This document shows, in pieces, positions 26,918-34,908 of a stretch of 53,507 nt of DNA. Position 1 is the first letter of the stretch, and each line of letters opens with the position of its first letter. The notes below the pieces were generated by a model. The model was not told where the DNA came from and made no database searches. It worked only from the letters and a program-made list of their open reading frames with translations. The position numbers and the translations under genes were made by a program. Origin of the DNA: Planctomycetia bacterium (GTDB lineage: Bacteria; Planctomycetota; Phycisphaerae; Phycisphaerales; SM1A02); assembly GCA_005790605.1 (NCBI GenBank), contig SXUI01000054.1, forward strand, positions 1-53,507, in the 5' to 3' direction.

Positions 26918-27457
26918 TCAGCTCGCAGGCGCTGGTGCGGTCGCAGGTTGGGCTTTCTGAAGTCCCGCACCAATCAGGAGCGTGCGGAAATTCTCGCCGA
27001 ACACGAAGTTCTCCTCAGGAAACTTCATGCCTGCGCGATTCTGATCAAGGTGGCTAAACATCATTTCGATGCGACCAATCTGCGTCCACGAGCCATCGCG
27101 GTGATCGAGGCGCTCTATCGTCCCGATCGTGTTCGCGCCAACCTCGTCCACGCGATCGATGGTCGCGTCGTAACGAATGCACTGACCTGGCAATACATCC
27201 GAGGCGATGACGGCGGAGGCAATCTTTGCGAGGACGACTTTCTCCTCGAAGTTTCGGGTTGCGCCCACGAGAATGCCCGCCGTCTGCGCCATCCCCTCGA
27301 TAATGAGCGAGTTGGGCATCACAGGGAACGCCTCGAGTTGACCATCGCGCGCGAAGTGGTCGTGCAGATGCTCTTCAGCCAACGAGACATTCTTCACCGC
27401 GACGAGTCGTCGGCCGGGTTCATGCAACACAACTCGGTCAATCCACATCCAACGCAT
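26918..27457 (-). CDS. Hotdog-fold 3-hydroxyacyl-ACP dehydratase-like protein
   Basis: A 179-residue FabA/FabZ-family protein. The active-site His is in HLHDHFARDGQLEAFPVMP, with an insertion of several residues between HF and FPVMP, and the acidic residue is in SLIIEGMAQTAG. The start MRWMWIDRV is usual for planctomycete members. The C-terminus ends in an Ala/Pro-rich tail. It probably dehydrates an ACP-bound 3-hydroxyacyl chain. It lies 27 bp after the ACP gene. Confidence 0.82.
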   Translation of the reverse strand: MRWMWIDRVVLHEPGRRLVAVKNVSLAEEHLHDHFARDGQLEAFPVMPNSLIIEGMAQTAGILVGATRNFEEKVVLAKIASAVIASDVLPGQCIRYDATIDRVDEVGANTIGTIERLDHRDGSWTQIGRIEMMFSHLDQNRAGMKFPEENFVFGENFRTLLIGAGLQKAQPATAPAPAS

Positions 27458-27484
27458 GCGGTGCGCAGTTCTTCGAGAGGGTGT

Positions 27485-27889
27485 TTAGGCGGAGAGTTTT
27501 CTCTCAACAAAGTCACAGAGGCTCTTCACCGTGAACAACGATGAGAGCTTGGTCACCTGCGGATCGGCGGCGAAGTCGCCAAGCGCGATATGCGGCATGC
27601 GGTCGCGGAGCAATTGCATCCCTGCTTCCGTCACCTTGCCGCCGACAACCAACCCAGGATCGGTCATCAGATTTTCAGGAAAGAGCTCGCCCTGCTGAAC
27701 CTTGAATGGCTTCTCTGGGGTCGCGAACTTCTTCTCGAGTCGGTACACGATGTCGAGGTAGTCGATGCTCTCAGCGCCAAGGTCGCCTGCGAGGGTCGCG
27801 TCCGGAGTGACATCGGAATCATCCACCCCGAGGGCGTCGACGAGGACTTCAGTCACATGCTTCTCGATATCTGCACGGTTCATTGTCAT
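27485..27889 (-). CDS. Specialised acyl carrier protein (long, 134 residues)
   Basis: An ACP with LGAESIDYLDIVYRLEKKF, where the Ser of ESI replaces the usual DSL Ser as the likely phosphopantetheine site. It is much longer than the ~78-residue housekeeping ACP: a segment with FPENLMTDPGLVVGGKVT and a second helical part to ...FVERKLSA follow helix II. The ATG at 27889 has GGAG 6 nt upstream, while the frame runs open to 28111 without family similarity. It sits between two dehydratase genes, so it is likely a dedicated carrier for them. Confidence 0.85.
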   Translation of the reverse strand: MTMNRADIEKHVTEVLVDALGVDDSDVTPDATLAGDLGAESIDYLDIVYRLEKKFATPEKPFKVQQGELFPENLMTDPGLVVGGKVTEAGMQLLRDRMPHIALGDFAADPQVTKLSSLFTVKSLCDFVERKLSA

Positions 27890-27923
27890 AGCGGTCTCCG
27901 CGGTCTCACCCGGCGATTGCCGG

Positions 27924-28343
27924 TCATTCGGTCGTTTGAAGGGGGCGCAGTATAAGGCGACCCGAGACCGCTGTTTCTGGCTTGGAATCGCCTTCTTTCG
28001 GCCCTGAGGCGAGCCTAACAACAGTTCCGGCAGCCTTGAAGGAGACCCTTCCGTCGTCAAGTAGTTTCTCAAGAGTGACTTCGACTCGAAGCGTCTCTCC
28101 TGGTCGCACAAACGAACCGTAGCGCAGCGCCTTCACCTCGCCAAGAACCATGCGGGGCACGCCACGCTTCGCCATGACCGCGCGCGCGGCTTGAGTCAAC
28201 GCTTCAATCATGAACACGCCAGGCAGGACGGGAAAACCCGGAAAGTGATCGCCGAGGTACTCCTCTGCGGCCGTGACATTCTTGACCGCGACGGCGGCGT
28301 TTTCATCGAGCGAGAGGAAGCGATCCACGAGGACAAATTTCAT
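27924..28343 (-). CDS. 3-hydroxyacyl-ACP dehydratase, FabZ family
   Basis: A 139-residue hotdog protein with the classic active site DHFPGFPVLPGVFMIEALTQAA (His and Glu). It starts with the MKFVLVDRF typical of the planctomycete form and is close to normal FabZ length. It dehydrates ACP-bound 3-hydroxyacyl chains and is the first gene of the dehydratase-ACP-dehydratase set, 70 bp from the divergent ftsK. No ketosynthase or ketoreductase is seen in the window. Confidence 0.88.
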   Translation of the reverse strand: MKFVLVDRFLSLDENAAVAVKNVTAAEEYLGDHFPGFPVLPGVFMIEALTQAARAVMAKRGVPRMVLGEVKALRYGSFVRPGETLRVEVTLEKLLDDGRVSFKAAGTVVRLASGPKEGDSKPETAVSGRLILRPLQTTE

Positions 28344-28413
28344 GCGTCCGGAATCCTATCGGCTCTGGGCGAATCTGGTCACAACAACCGCTAAACGCCG
28401 ATGTTTCGCAACT

Positions 28414-31086
28414 ATGGCTAGGTCGAAGACTCCGTCTGTTTCGGTTCTCGCGGAAGAAGAAACACCCCTCCCGATCCCCGAGCACATTCGCAAGAAGATC
28501 CTTTGGGTTGCCGCAACGGCAGCTTGGGTCGTGCTCGTCGTTTCGCTCGCCAGTTTCCAGTCCGCCGATTGGCCAACCCATGTCGTCGCAAACCCCACCG
28601 ATCCGCCGGTCAACCTCTGTGGTCGTTTCGGCGCGGCGATTGCGTACTGGAGTTACCACTCACTCGGATTCGGCGTTTGGGTTCCAGTGTTGTTTCTTGG
28701 AACTTGGCTGGGATTCGTCGCGGCAAGTCGCGAACTGACGCACGCCGGAACTCGCGCGCTTGGCACGCTCATCATGATGCTCGCGGTCGGTGCGCTCCAC
28801 GCGCAGTGGTTTCCCAATGTCGGCACGCTCGGCGGCGCGGCCGCTGGACTCATTCCGACCTTCTTCACGGATGAACTCGGCGCGAGATTCGGACCTGTCG
28901 GCGCATCGCTTCTCTTCATGACGGCGCTGCTTGTTGGCGCAGTCGTGACTGCGGATCACATCGTCGCTCGCATTCCTGGTGCGGTGCAATCGGCCCTCTC
29001 ATTCCTTGCGCCGATTTTCCGCGCGGACTGGAGTGGTCACTTCGAATCCATCAGGATGCGCGTTGCCGGTCTGTTCCCCCAACCACAAGTCGCTGGTGTT
29101 CCATCGAACGCTCCAAGCAAGCCAGCACGCACACGCGCCACCGCGCTCGCCACCGCCGTCACAACACAGTCCGCGCCCGCGATTGCCGACCTTGACGAAG
29201 AAGATGCGGCTCTCGTTGCAGAGGAAACTGAGGACGCATGCGAGGAGCTCGACACAACTCCCGCTGCCGTTGCGACGCCAGTCGAGGCCGAGCCAACCAA
29301 ACGCGCGCCTCTGAGCGATGATGAAATCCGGTCTCGCATCAGCATGTTGCCGGTGAAGATTGCGTCGCATGTGGAACAGCCCGCGCTGCGCGATGAGGAC
29401 ATCCCGCGCACGCCTGACTACTCCGGCTATCAGTTCCCAACGCTCGATCTTCTCGAAGAAGCGGAAGGGAACTACTCCGCCAAGCTTGAAACCTTCGTGC
29501 GAGATCAGGCTACGGTCTTGATCAACGCCCTACGCGAGTACAAGATCGAAGGCGAAATCACACAGATCGAGAGTGGGCCGGTCGTCACCGTGTACTCGGT
29601 AGAACTCGCGCCAGGAACGCTCGTCTCGAAACTCGAGCGCGTCTCGCTCGACATTGCACGATCGCTGCGCGCGCCGAACATTCGAATCATTCCCAACATG
29701 GTGGGCCGAACGGCGGTCGGCATTGAAGTGCCCAATCAACAGAAGGAGAAGGTGCGCCTCAAAGAACTCATGTCGAGCGGCCATGCGGCAGGCATGACGC
29801 TCCCCATGTTCCTCGGGAAGGACAGCGCGGGTGAGCCACTCGTTCTTGACCTCGCCAAGATGCCGCACATGCTGATCGCCGGAACCACAGGTTCGGGAAA
29901 GAGCGTGTGCATGAACACGATCATCATGAGTTGGCTGTACACGAAACGGCCCGACGAATTGAAGCTCGTGCTCGTCGACCCCAAGATGGTCGAAATGGCG
30001 CAGTTCAGCGAGGTTCCACACCTCGCGTGCCCAGTCATCACCGAGATGTCGAAGGCCTCCGCCGTGCTCGAGTGGGCTGTTCAAAAGATGGACGAGCGAT
30101 ATGAACTGCTCAAGGAGGTTGGTGTGCAGAACATCGCCTCGTTCAACAACCTCGGCGAGGAGGAGTTGAAGAGCCGCGTCAGTCCTGCGGATGATCTTGA
30201 GTGGGCGAAGTTCCCCAAGAAGATGCACTACATGGTCTTCGTCATCGACGAGCTCGCAGACCTCATGCTCACCAACAAGGAGGTCGAACACTCGATCGTT
30301 CGCATCGCGCAGAAGGCGCGCGCGGTCGGTATCCACCTCGTGCTCGCGACGCAACGACCACAAGCATCCGTCGTCACTGGTCTCATTAAGTCCAACATGC
30401 CCTGCCGCATCGGATTCAAAGTCGCGTCAAGCATGGACAGTCGCATCGTGCTTGATCAGAAGGGCGCGGAACTCCTGCTCGGTCAAGGCGACATGCTCGT
30501 CGTCACGCCAAGTCAAACCGAGGCGCGCCGCTGCCAAGGCACGTTCGTGACCGACGGCGAAACGCGCAAGGTTGCGCGATTCCTGCGGGATGTGGCGATG
30601 CCAACATTTGAACGGCAACTCATGACGCTGCGTGCCGTTTCGAAATCGCCCGAGGGCGACGGCGAGGCCGACATCAGCGATGGCGAAGCGGATCGCGACC
30701 CACTCTTCGACAAAGCAGTCGAGGTAATGATCGACTCTGGTCGTGGAAGCGTCTCGCTCCTGCAACGCCGACTCGCAATTGGATATGGTCGCGCATCCCG
30801 CCTCGTGGATCAGATGGGTGCGGCAGGCATTCTCAGTGACCACAAGGGTTCGGTTGCGCGCGAGGTCTTGATTTCAGTCGATGATTGGCAACGCATGAAG
30901 TCGATGCGCGACGCGGGCGAACGCGAAGGCACGGTCTTTGCAACCGAGCGTGATTCTGCTGTGCTCACCGTAGGGAGCGCGCGCAGCGTTTCGGCCAATA
31001 GCAGCTACACACCGTCCGCATCGCGCGAGCCAAGCAGCGACGAGAGTGCGCACTGGGCTGACGACATCAACGACGAAGACGATTGA
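28414..31086 (+). CDS. ftsK: DNA translocase FtsK/SpoIIIE
   Basis: An 890-residue septal DNA pump for chromosome segregation. Four hydrophobic N-terminal segments (within residues 25-190) are followed by an Ala/Glu/Thr-rich linker, then the motor: GPVVTVYSVELAPGT (alpha domain), PHMLIAGTTGSGKSV (Walker A) and LVLVDPKMVEMA, FVIDELADLM (Walker B), LATQRPQASVVTGLIKSNMP. The C-terminal winged-helix gamma domain is SVSLLQRRLAIGYGRASRLVDQM, which reads KOPS-type sequences in other bacteria. The frame is open to 28273, but that stretch overlaps fabZ; ATG 28414 was chosen. Confidence 0.95.
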   Translation: MARSKTPSVSVLAEEETPLPIPEHIRKKILWVAATAAWVVLVVSLASFQSADWPTHVVANPTDPPVNLCGRFGAAIAYWSYHSLGFGVWVPVLFLGTWLGFVAASRELTHAGTRALGTLIMMLAVGALHAQWFPNVGTLGGAAAGLIPTFFTDELGARFGPVGASLLFMTALLVGAVVTADHIVARIPGAVQSALSFLAPIFRADWSGHFESIRMRVAGLFPQPQVAGVPSNAPSKPARTRATALATAVTTQSAPAIADLDEEDAALVAEETEDACEELDTTPAAVATPVEAEPTKRAPLSDDEIRSRISMLPVKIASHVEQPALRDEDIPRTPDYSGYQFPTLDLLEEAEGNYSAKLETFVRDQATVLINALREYKIEGEITQIESGPVVTVYSVELAPGTLVSKLERVSLDIARSLRAPNIRIIPNMVGRTAVGIEVPNQQKEKVRLKELMSSGHAAGMTLPMFLGKDSAGEPLVLDLAKMPHMLIAGTTGSGKSVCMNTIIMSWLYTKRPDELKLVLVDPKMVEMAQFSEVPHLACPVITEMSKASAVLEWAVQKMDERYELLKEVGVQNIASFNNLGEEELKSRVSPADDLEWAKFPKKMHYMVFVIDELADLMLTNKEVEHSIVRIAQKARAVGIHLVLATQRPQASVVTGLIKSNMPCRIGFKVASSMDSRIVLDQKGAELLLGQGDMLVVTPSQTEARRCQGTFVTDGETRKVARFLRDVAMPTFERQLMTLRAVSKSPEGDGEADISDGEADRDPLFDKAVEVMIDSGRGSVSLLQRRLAIGYGRASRLVDQMGAAGILSDHKGSVAREVLISVDDWQRMKSMRDAGEREGTVFATERDSAVLTVGSARSVSANSSYTPSASREPSSDESAHWADDINDEDD

Positions 31087-31109
31087 TCCCACAGTAGGTT
31101 CGTGCTGTC

Positions 31110-31144
31110 GATAAACCTCGCGCCCTGCGCGAGGTTTATCATTT
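31110..31144 (+). terminator. Rho-independent terminator after ftsK
   Basis: A perfect 14-bp stem (GATAAACCTCGCGC / GCGCGAGGTTTATC) with a 3-nt loop, followed by ATTTG. It lies 24 bp after the ftsK stop and before the helicase gene. The T-tract is short. Confidence 0.75.
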
Positions 31145-31176
31145 GAAGTACCCTTCATGGGCACGGGGACCCCCAC

Positions 31177-32904
31177 ATGGCGAAGTTCTTTCCGTCTACG
31201 GCCGATCCAACCACTCCTCATGGCGAGATGGTCTTTCGCGCGCAACTTGAGGCGGCGCTCGCGCACACTGATCTTGAGGTGTACTGCGGCTTGACCTTTT
31301 CCGTACCGCAGCGGCCAAGCACTCGGGAGATTGATTTCCTCATCGTCGATGATCGGCGCGGGTGGCTCTCCATCGAAGTGAAAGGTGGTCCCTACGGATT
31401 TGATGCCGCGAGCGGGCGCTGGGGTTGGTTCCGACATAACGGATTCAGCAGTGACGGAAAGGGTGCGTACGAGCAGTCGCTCTCAGCCACGCACACACTC
31501 ATGCGCACTCTTTGCAAGCGCTTTGCGTGGAATGACGGAGAACCGCGCATTCGATTTCGCGCGCTCGCCGCGCTCCCGGAGTCCGATCCGGTTGCATTCC
31601 CCGCCGGAATGGATGACCGCGACTTCATCTGCGCGCGCACCGCGATCAACTCGGTCAAACTCGGCGACGCCATCGAAACGGAGCTTGCGAATCTGTCGAA
31701 GCGATTTCCTGATCTCGCCGCCGGTCACGCAAACACCGTCAGCATGGTTCGGAGTGTTTGGCTTCGCCCTCACGCCGTGCCTCGCGTTCGCGTCGTGGCG
31801 GAAATCGAACGCGATCGGTCGCTCGAGGCGGATCTCGTGAGTCCGGCGCTGCATGTAATCGACGCTGCACGCGACCATCGCCGAGTGCTCGTCGAAGGTG
31901 CTGCCGGAACGGGGAAGACCTTCGCCGCCGTGAGACGCGCGTTGCGAGAACGAGCTCGCTTGGCAAGCGCCAATCTGCAGCGCGCTCCTCGGGTACTCGT
32001 GACTTGTTACAACCGTTTTCTTGCGGAGCACATTGCCAAGCGCATGCTCCACAACGAATCGCATATCGCGTGCCTCCACTTTCACCAACTCGCTGAACAG
32101 ACGCTGCCGACCGCGGCGCATGCGGCGCTCGAAGGCACCGCCCGCTTCGATGCGATCGAGTCGCAACTTTGCGAACTCGTCCGAACATCTGCCGCGTCAC
32201 TCCCCAAGTTCGACGCGATCGTGATCGACGAAGCGCAAGACTTCAAGCCAGCGTGGATCGAGTGTCTACTGCAAGGATTTCTCACACCAGAGGGCAGCGC
32301 GTGCGCCTTCCGCGACAGCGCGCAGGGCATCTACGAACACGAGGATCCTGCCTTGCTGCGCGCGCGATTCGGGCAACCGCTCCTTCTCACGCGCAATCTG
32401 CGCAACACCCGTCGCATCGCATCGTTCCTCCATCGGTTTGGCGTGGTTCCACCGTGCGAGGAAGCACTTCCGCACGAATCACGCGAAGGGCGCGAACCTC
32501 GTGTCGCGCCCTATCCGTCTGGCGATAGAAGCGTGCAGAGCCAACTGCAATTGCTCGATCAGTACTTGACCGAGTTACTCGAGTCTGAAGATGTCCGACC
32601 CCGCGACATCGTCTTACTCAGCCCGTTCCGACGCGATCGCACATGTCTCGCCAACGTGAAAACACTTTGCGGGATGCAACTCGTGCGGGCAAGCGAGTAC
32701 CCCCCAGATCGAGATCCTGATGAATACCTGCGGTACGAGACGCTGCATACGTTCAAAGGCGCGGAGAGCCCCGTCGTCATTCTGCATGATGTGCAAGGCA
32801 GCGGCGTCAATGTCAATCCGCGCGCGCTCTACACCGCCTGTTCACGAGCAACCAACGCGCTGTTTGTCCTCCACCGCGATGACTTCATCTTCCCGAGCGC
32901 TTGA
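31177..32904 (+). CDS. NERD nuclease-related domain fused to a UvrD/Rep-like helicase
   Basis: A 575-residue protein. The N-terminal NERD domain shows HGEMVFRAQL, then STREIDFLIVDD and WLSIEVKGG, giving the D..ExK pattern of PD-(D/E)xK nucleases. A superfamily 1 helicase follows with GAAGTGKTFAA (Walker A), LVTCYNRFLAEHI, FDAIVIDEAQDFKPAW (Walker B/motif II), LLLTRNLRNT, TLHTFKGAESPVVIL and ALYTACSRATNALFVL (motifs V/VI). It likely acts on nucleic acids; related NERD-helicases occur in DNA repair and in phage defence, and the role here is unknown. It stands alone after the ftsK terminator, with GGGGAC before the ATG. Confidence 0.85.
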   Translation: MAKFFPSTADPTTPHGEMVFRAQLEAALAHTDLEVYCGLTFSVPQRPSTREIDFLIVDDRRGWLSIEVKGGPYGFDAASGRWGWFRHNGFSSDGKGAYEQSLSATHTLMRTLCKRFAWNDGEPRIRFRALAALPESDPVAFPAGMDDRDFICARTAINSVKLGDAIETELANLSKRFPDLAAGHANTVSMVRSVWLRPHAVPRVRVVAEIERDRSLEADLVSPALHVIDAARDHRRVLVEGAAGTGKTFAAVRRALRERARLASANLQRAPRVLVTCYNRFLAEHIAKRMLHNESHIACLHFHQLAEQTLPTAAHAALEGTARFDAIESQLCELVRTSAASLPKFDAIVIDEAQDFKPAWIECLLQGFLTPEGSACAFRDSAQGIYEHEDPALLRARFGQPLLLTRNLRNTRRIASFLHRFGVVPPCEEALPHESREGREPRVAPYPSGDRSVQSQLQLLDQYLTELLESEDVRPRDIVLLSPFRRDRTCLANVKTLCGMQLVRASEYPPDRDPDEYLRYETLHTFKGAESPVVILHDVQGSGVNVNPRALYTACSRATNALFVLHRDDFIFPSA

Positions 32905-32922
32905 CACGACGACACGCGCGAG

Positions 32923-33387
32923 TCAATCGCCAATGTCTTCAGCCCAGAGATCGGGTTTCTCGCGAATCATGCGCTCCATCAATGCCACACAGCGCGGATC
33001 GTCAAGGACGAGGGCGATCACGCCTGTTTCCTTGAACCAGTGTTCGGCACCCATGTAGGTGCGATGCTCGCCGATCACGACGCGTGGGATCTTGTGCAGC
33101 ACTGTTGTCCCTGTACACATGGGGCATGGCGAAAGTGTCGAAACGAGCGTGAGGCGTTTCCAGTCGCGTCGTCGGCCTGCGTTCCGAATGCAATCGACTT
33201 CGGCATGCGCCGTGGGATCGCCGCTCTGCACGCGCTGATTGTGGCCGCGCGCAACGATGATGCCCGCTTCATTCATGAGCACGCTGCCGATCGGGATGCC
33301 GCCTTCGCGCCACCCCTTCTCCGCTTGCTCGATAGCTGCGTCAAGTCCGAGCCGCGCATGATCGGGATCAATGTGCATGAACATCAT
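32923..33387 (-). CDS. Cytosine deaminase-like protein of the yeast FCY1 type
   Basis: A 154-residue zinc deaminase. GIPIGSVLMNEAG, RVQSGDPTAHAEVDCIRNAG and TLSPCPMCTGTTVLHKIPRVVIGE hold the zinc ligands (His of HAE, two Cys of PCxxC) and the catalytic Glu. The ending REKPDLWAEDIGD closely matches the ERPQDWFEDIGE tail of yeast cytosine deaminase, more than TadA or bacterial CodA. Cytosine to uracil is the favoured reaction, but other nucleobases are possible. The ATG overlaps the epimerase stop (ATGA), so the two are translationally coupled. Confidence 0.8.
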   Translation of the reverse strand: MMFMHIDPDHARLGLDAAIEQAEKGWREGGIPIGSVLMNEAGIIVARGHNQRVQSGDPTAHAEVDCIRNAGRRRDWKRLTLVSTLSPCPMCTGTTVLHKIPRVVIGEHRTYMGAEHWFKETGVIALVLDDPRCVALMERMIREKPDLWAEDIGD

Positions 33388-34340
33388 TGTACGGAGAGTG
33401 AGTTTGGGGACTCGGCGCGTGCAAAGAGATCACGCAGTCCGGCTTCGAGTGACGTGCGTGGCTCGAAGCCGAGGAGCTCTTTCGCGCGCGCGATAACCGC
33501 GACGCTCTCATGCACATCACCCGCTCGCGCAGGACCAAACTCCACACATGTCGTGCAGTGTGCCAAGCGCGCCGCTGTCTTCGCCAGAACGCCGATGCTT
33601 GTGGAAAGACCTGTGCCAAGGTTGATCGCAGCGCCGCCGAACCGATGCGCGGACGAGATCGCGCTGACGAAGGCCGCTGCAACATCGGACACATGCACAA
33701 AGTCGCGCGTCTGCGTCCCATCCCCAAAGATCTGGACCGACTTCTTGTTCCGGAGGCGCGCGACGAATCCGGGAATCGCCGCGGAGTACGAGCCCGCCGC
33801 TGCCTGTCGCGGCCCGTAGACATTGAACATCCGAAACGCGAGCGCGTCACAGGATGTCGTTGCCGAAAGTTCTCGCAGCACCAGTTCCGCATCACATTTC
33901 GTTCGCGCATACGGCGAAGTCGGCGCGAAGGACGCCGTTTCCGAATGTGGTCCCGGTCGATCGCCGTACACCGCAGCACTCGACGCAAAGAGCATTCGAC
34001 GCGCTTCGCACTGCTTCGCCGCGGCAGCGACACGCTTTGTTCCTTCAAGATTCACGGCGATGTAATGCGCCTCGTCGAGAAAACTCGCGGCAACCGAAGT
34101 GAGCGCCGCGAGATGCACGACCACAGCACAACCACGAACCGCGCGTTCAACATCGATGGCCTCGCAAACGGAACCGTGCTCAATCTCGAGTGACGCGCCT
34201 GCCGGAGGTAGGTTAGACAGACTCCCCGAAGAGAAGTCATCGAGGACCCGCACGGCATAGCCCGCGCGAAGCAACGCTTCGCACACATGACTTCCGATGA
34301 AACCAGCGCCGCCCGTCACGAGCACGCGGCCATCAGTCAT
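33384..34340 (-). CDS. NAD-dependent sugar-nucleotide epimerase/dehydratase (extended SDR)
   Basis: A 318-residue extended short-chain dehydrogenase. VLVTGGAGFIGSHV binds NAD, LFASSAAVYGD carries the catalytic Ser and SPYARTKCDAE the Tyr-xxx-Lys pair, RMFNVYGPRQ and SVQIFGDGTQTRDFVHVSDVA are typical of UDP-glucose 4-epimerase-like enzymes. The exact substrate cannot be told from sequence. The ATG at 34340 overlaps the end of the membrane-protein gene by 8 bp; an upstream TTG at 34361 was not used. Confidence 0.88.
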   Translation of the reverse strand: MTDGRVLVTGGAGFIGSHVCEALLRAGYAVRVLDDFSSGSLSNLPPAGASLEIEHGSVCEAIDVERAVRGCAVVVHLAALTSVAASFLDEAHYIAVNLEGTKRVAAAAKQCEARRMLFASSAAVYGDRPGPHSETASFAPTSPYARTKCDAELVLRELSATTSCDALAFRMFNVYGPRQAAAGSYSAAIPGFVARLRNKKSVQIFGDGTQTRDFVHVSDVAAAFVSAISSAHRFGGAAINLGTGLSTSIGVLAKTAARLAHCTTCVEFGPARAGDVHESVAVIARAKELLGFEPRTSLEAGLRDLFARAESPNSLSVQ

Positions 34341-34809
34341 GCTTCGACCGCCGGCCTGCAAACGATGTCCCCATCAAGACGCTGAAGAACCCAATGCCGC
34401 CGTGCGCCCATGGCATCCACTCGGGCATGTCCGTCCACTTCCCTCCGTCCATGAAGCTCATGTCCGCCGTCGGGAACTCCGGACGACCCTCGAGATCACG
34501 CGGAGCACTCTTCACAGACCAAGCGACGCCGAGAGCCCCAATCATGACGATGAAGGCCAACAAAATGCCCGCTCGCTTCCGACCGATCATGGTTGTGACG
34601 ACTCCGCCTGTAAATCCCGCCACGAGGCAGATGCCAATGTCGAGTGCGAGCCAGAGGGTTGAAGGCTCCCACGACTGCGGCACATAGACCGACTCCCGTG
34701 GAAGCGCGAGGAACGCGACGGTGAACGCGACCATCACGATCAGCATCATCGCTATGTAGCCGACGATGATCGCGATGGGCACACGAAAGCAAGTTCCTAG
34801 GCATCCCAT
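34333..34809 (-). CDS. Hypothetical membrane protein with three to four helices
   Basis: A 158-residue protein with hydrophobic segments near residues 10-35, 57-78 and 85-105, and a soluble C-terminal part containing PTADMSFMDGGKWTDMPEWMPWAHGG. The family was not recognised. The ATG at 34809 is preferred over the start at 34854, which lies within the atp terminator. It overlaps the epimerase start by 8 bp, making a small three-gene set with the epimerase and deaminase. Confidence 0.65.
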   Translation of the reverse strand: MGCLGTCFRVPIAIIVGYIAMMLIVMVAFTVAFLALPRESVYVPQSWEPSTLWLALDIGICLVAGFTGGVVTTMIGRKRAGILLAFIVMIGALGVAWSVKSAPRDLEGRPEFPTADMSFMDGGKWTDMPEWMPWAHGGIGFFSVLMGTSFAGRRSKHD

Positions 34810-34844
34810 AGTGATGGCATCGTACCGGAGCGGGTGAACGAGCC

Positions 34845-34888
34845 AAAAAAGCACCCGCGAGGCTGCGTCGTGCGCAGCCTCGCGGGTG
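34845..34888 (-). terminator. Strong terminator after atpA
   Basis: On the minus strand a perfect 16-bp stem (CACCCGCGAGGCTGCG and its complement, 5-nt loop) is followed by CTTTTTTGG. It lies 20 bp after the atpA stop and shows that the atp transcript ends here, without atpG, atpD or atpC. Confidence 0.9.
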
Positions 34889-34908
34889 GAATGAGTCGTG
34901 TTGTTCGA

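Noticed and set aside
26519-27544. Plus-strand open frame of 341 codons over the AhpD-like and dehydratase genes
   Set aside because: Antisense shadow of three well-supported genes; no motif and no Shine-Dalgarno.
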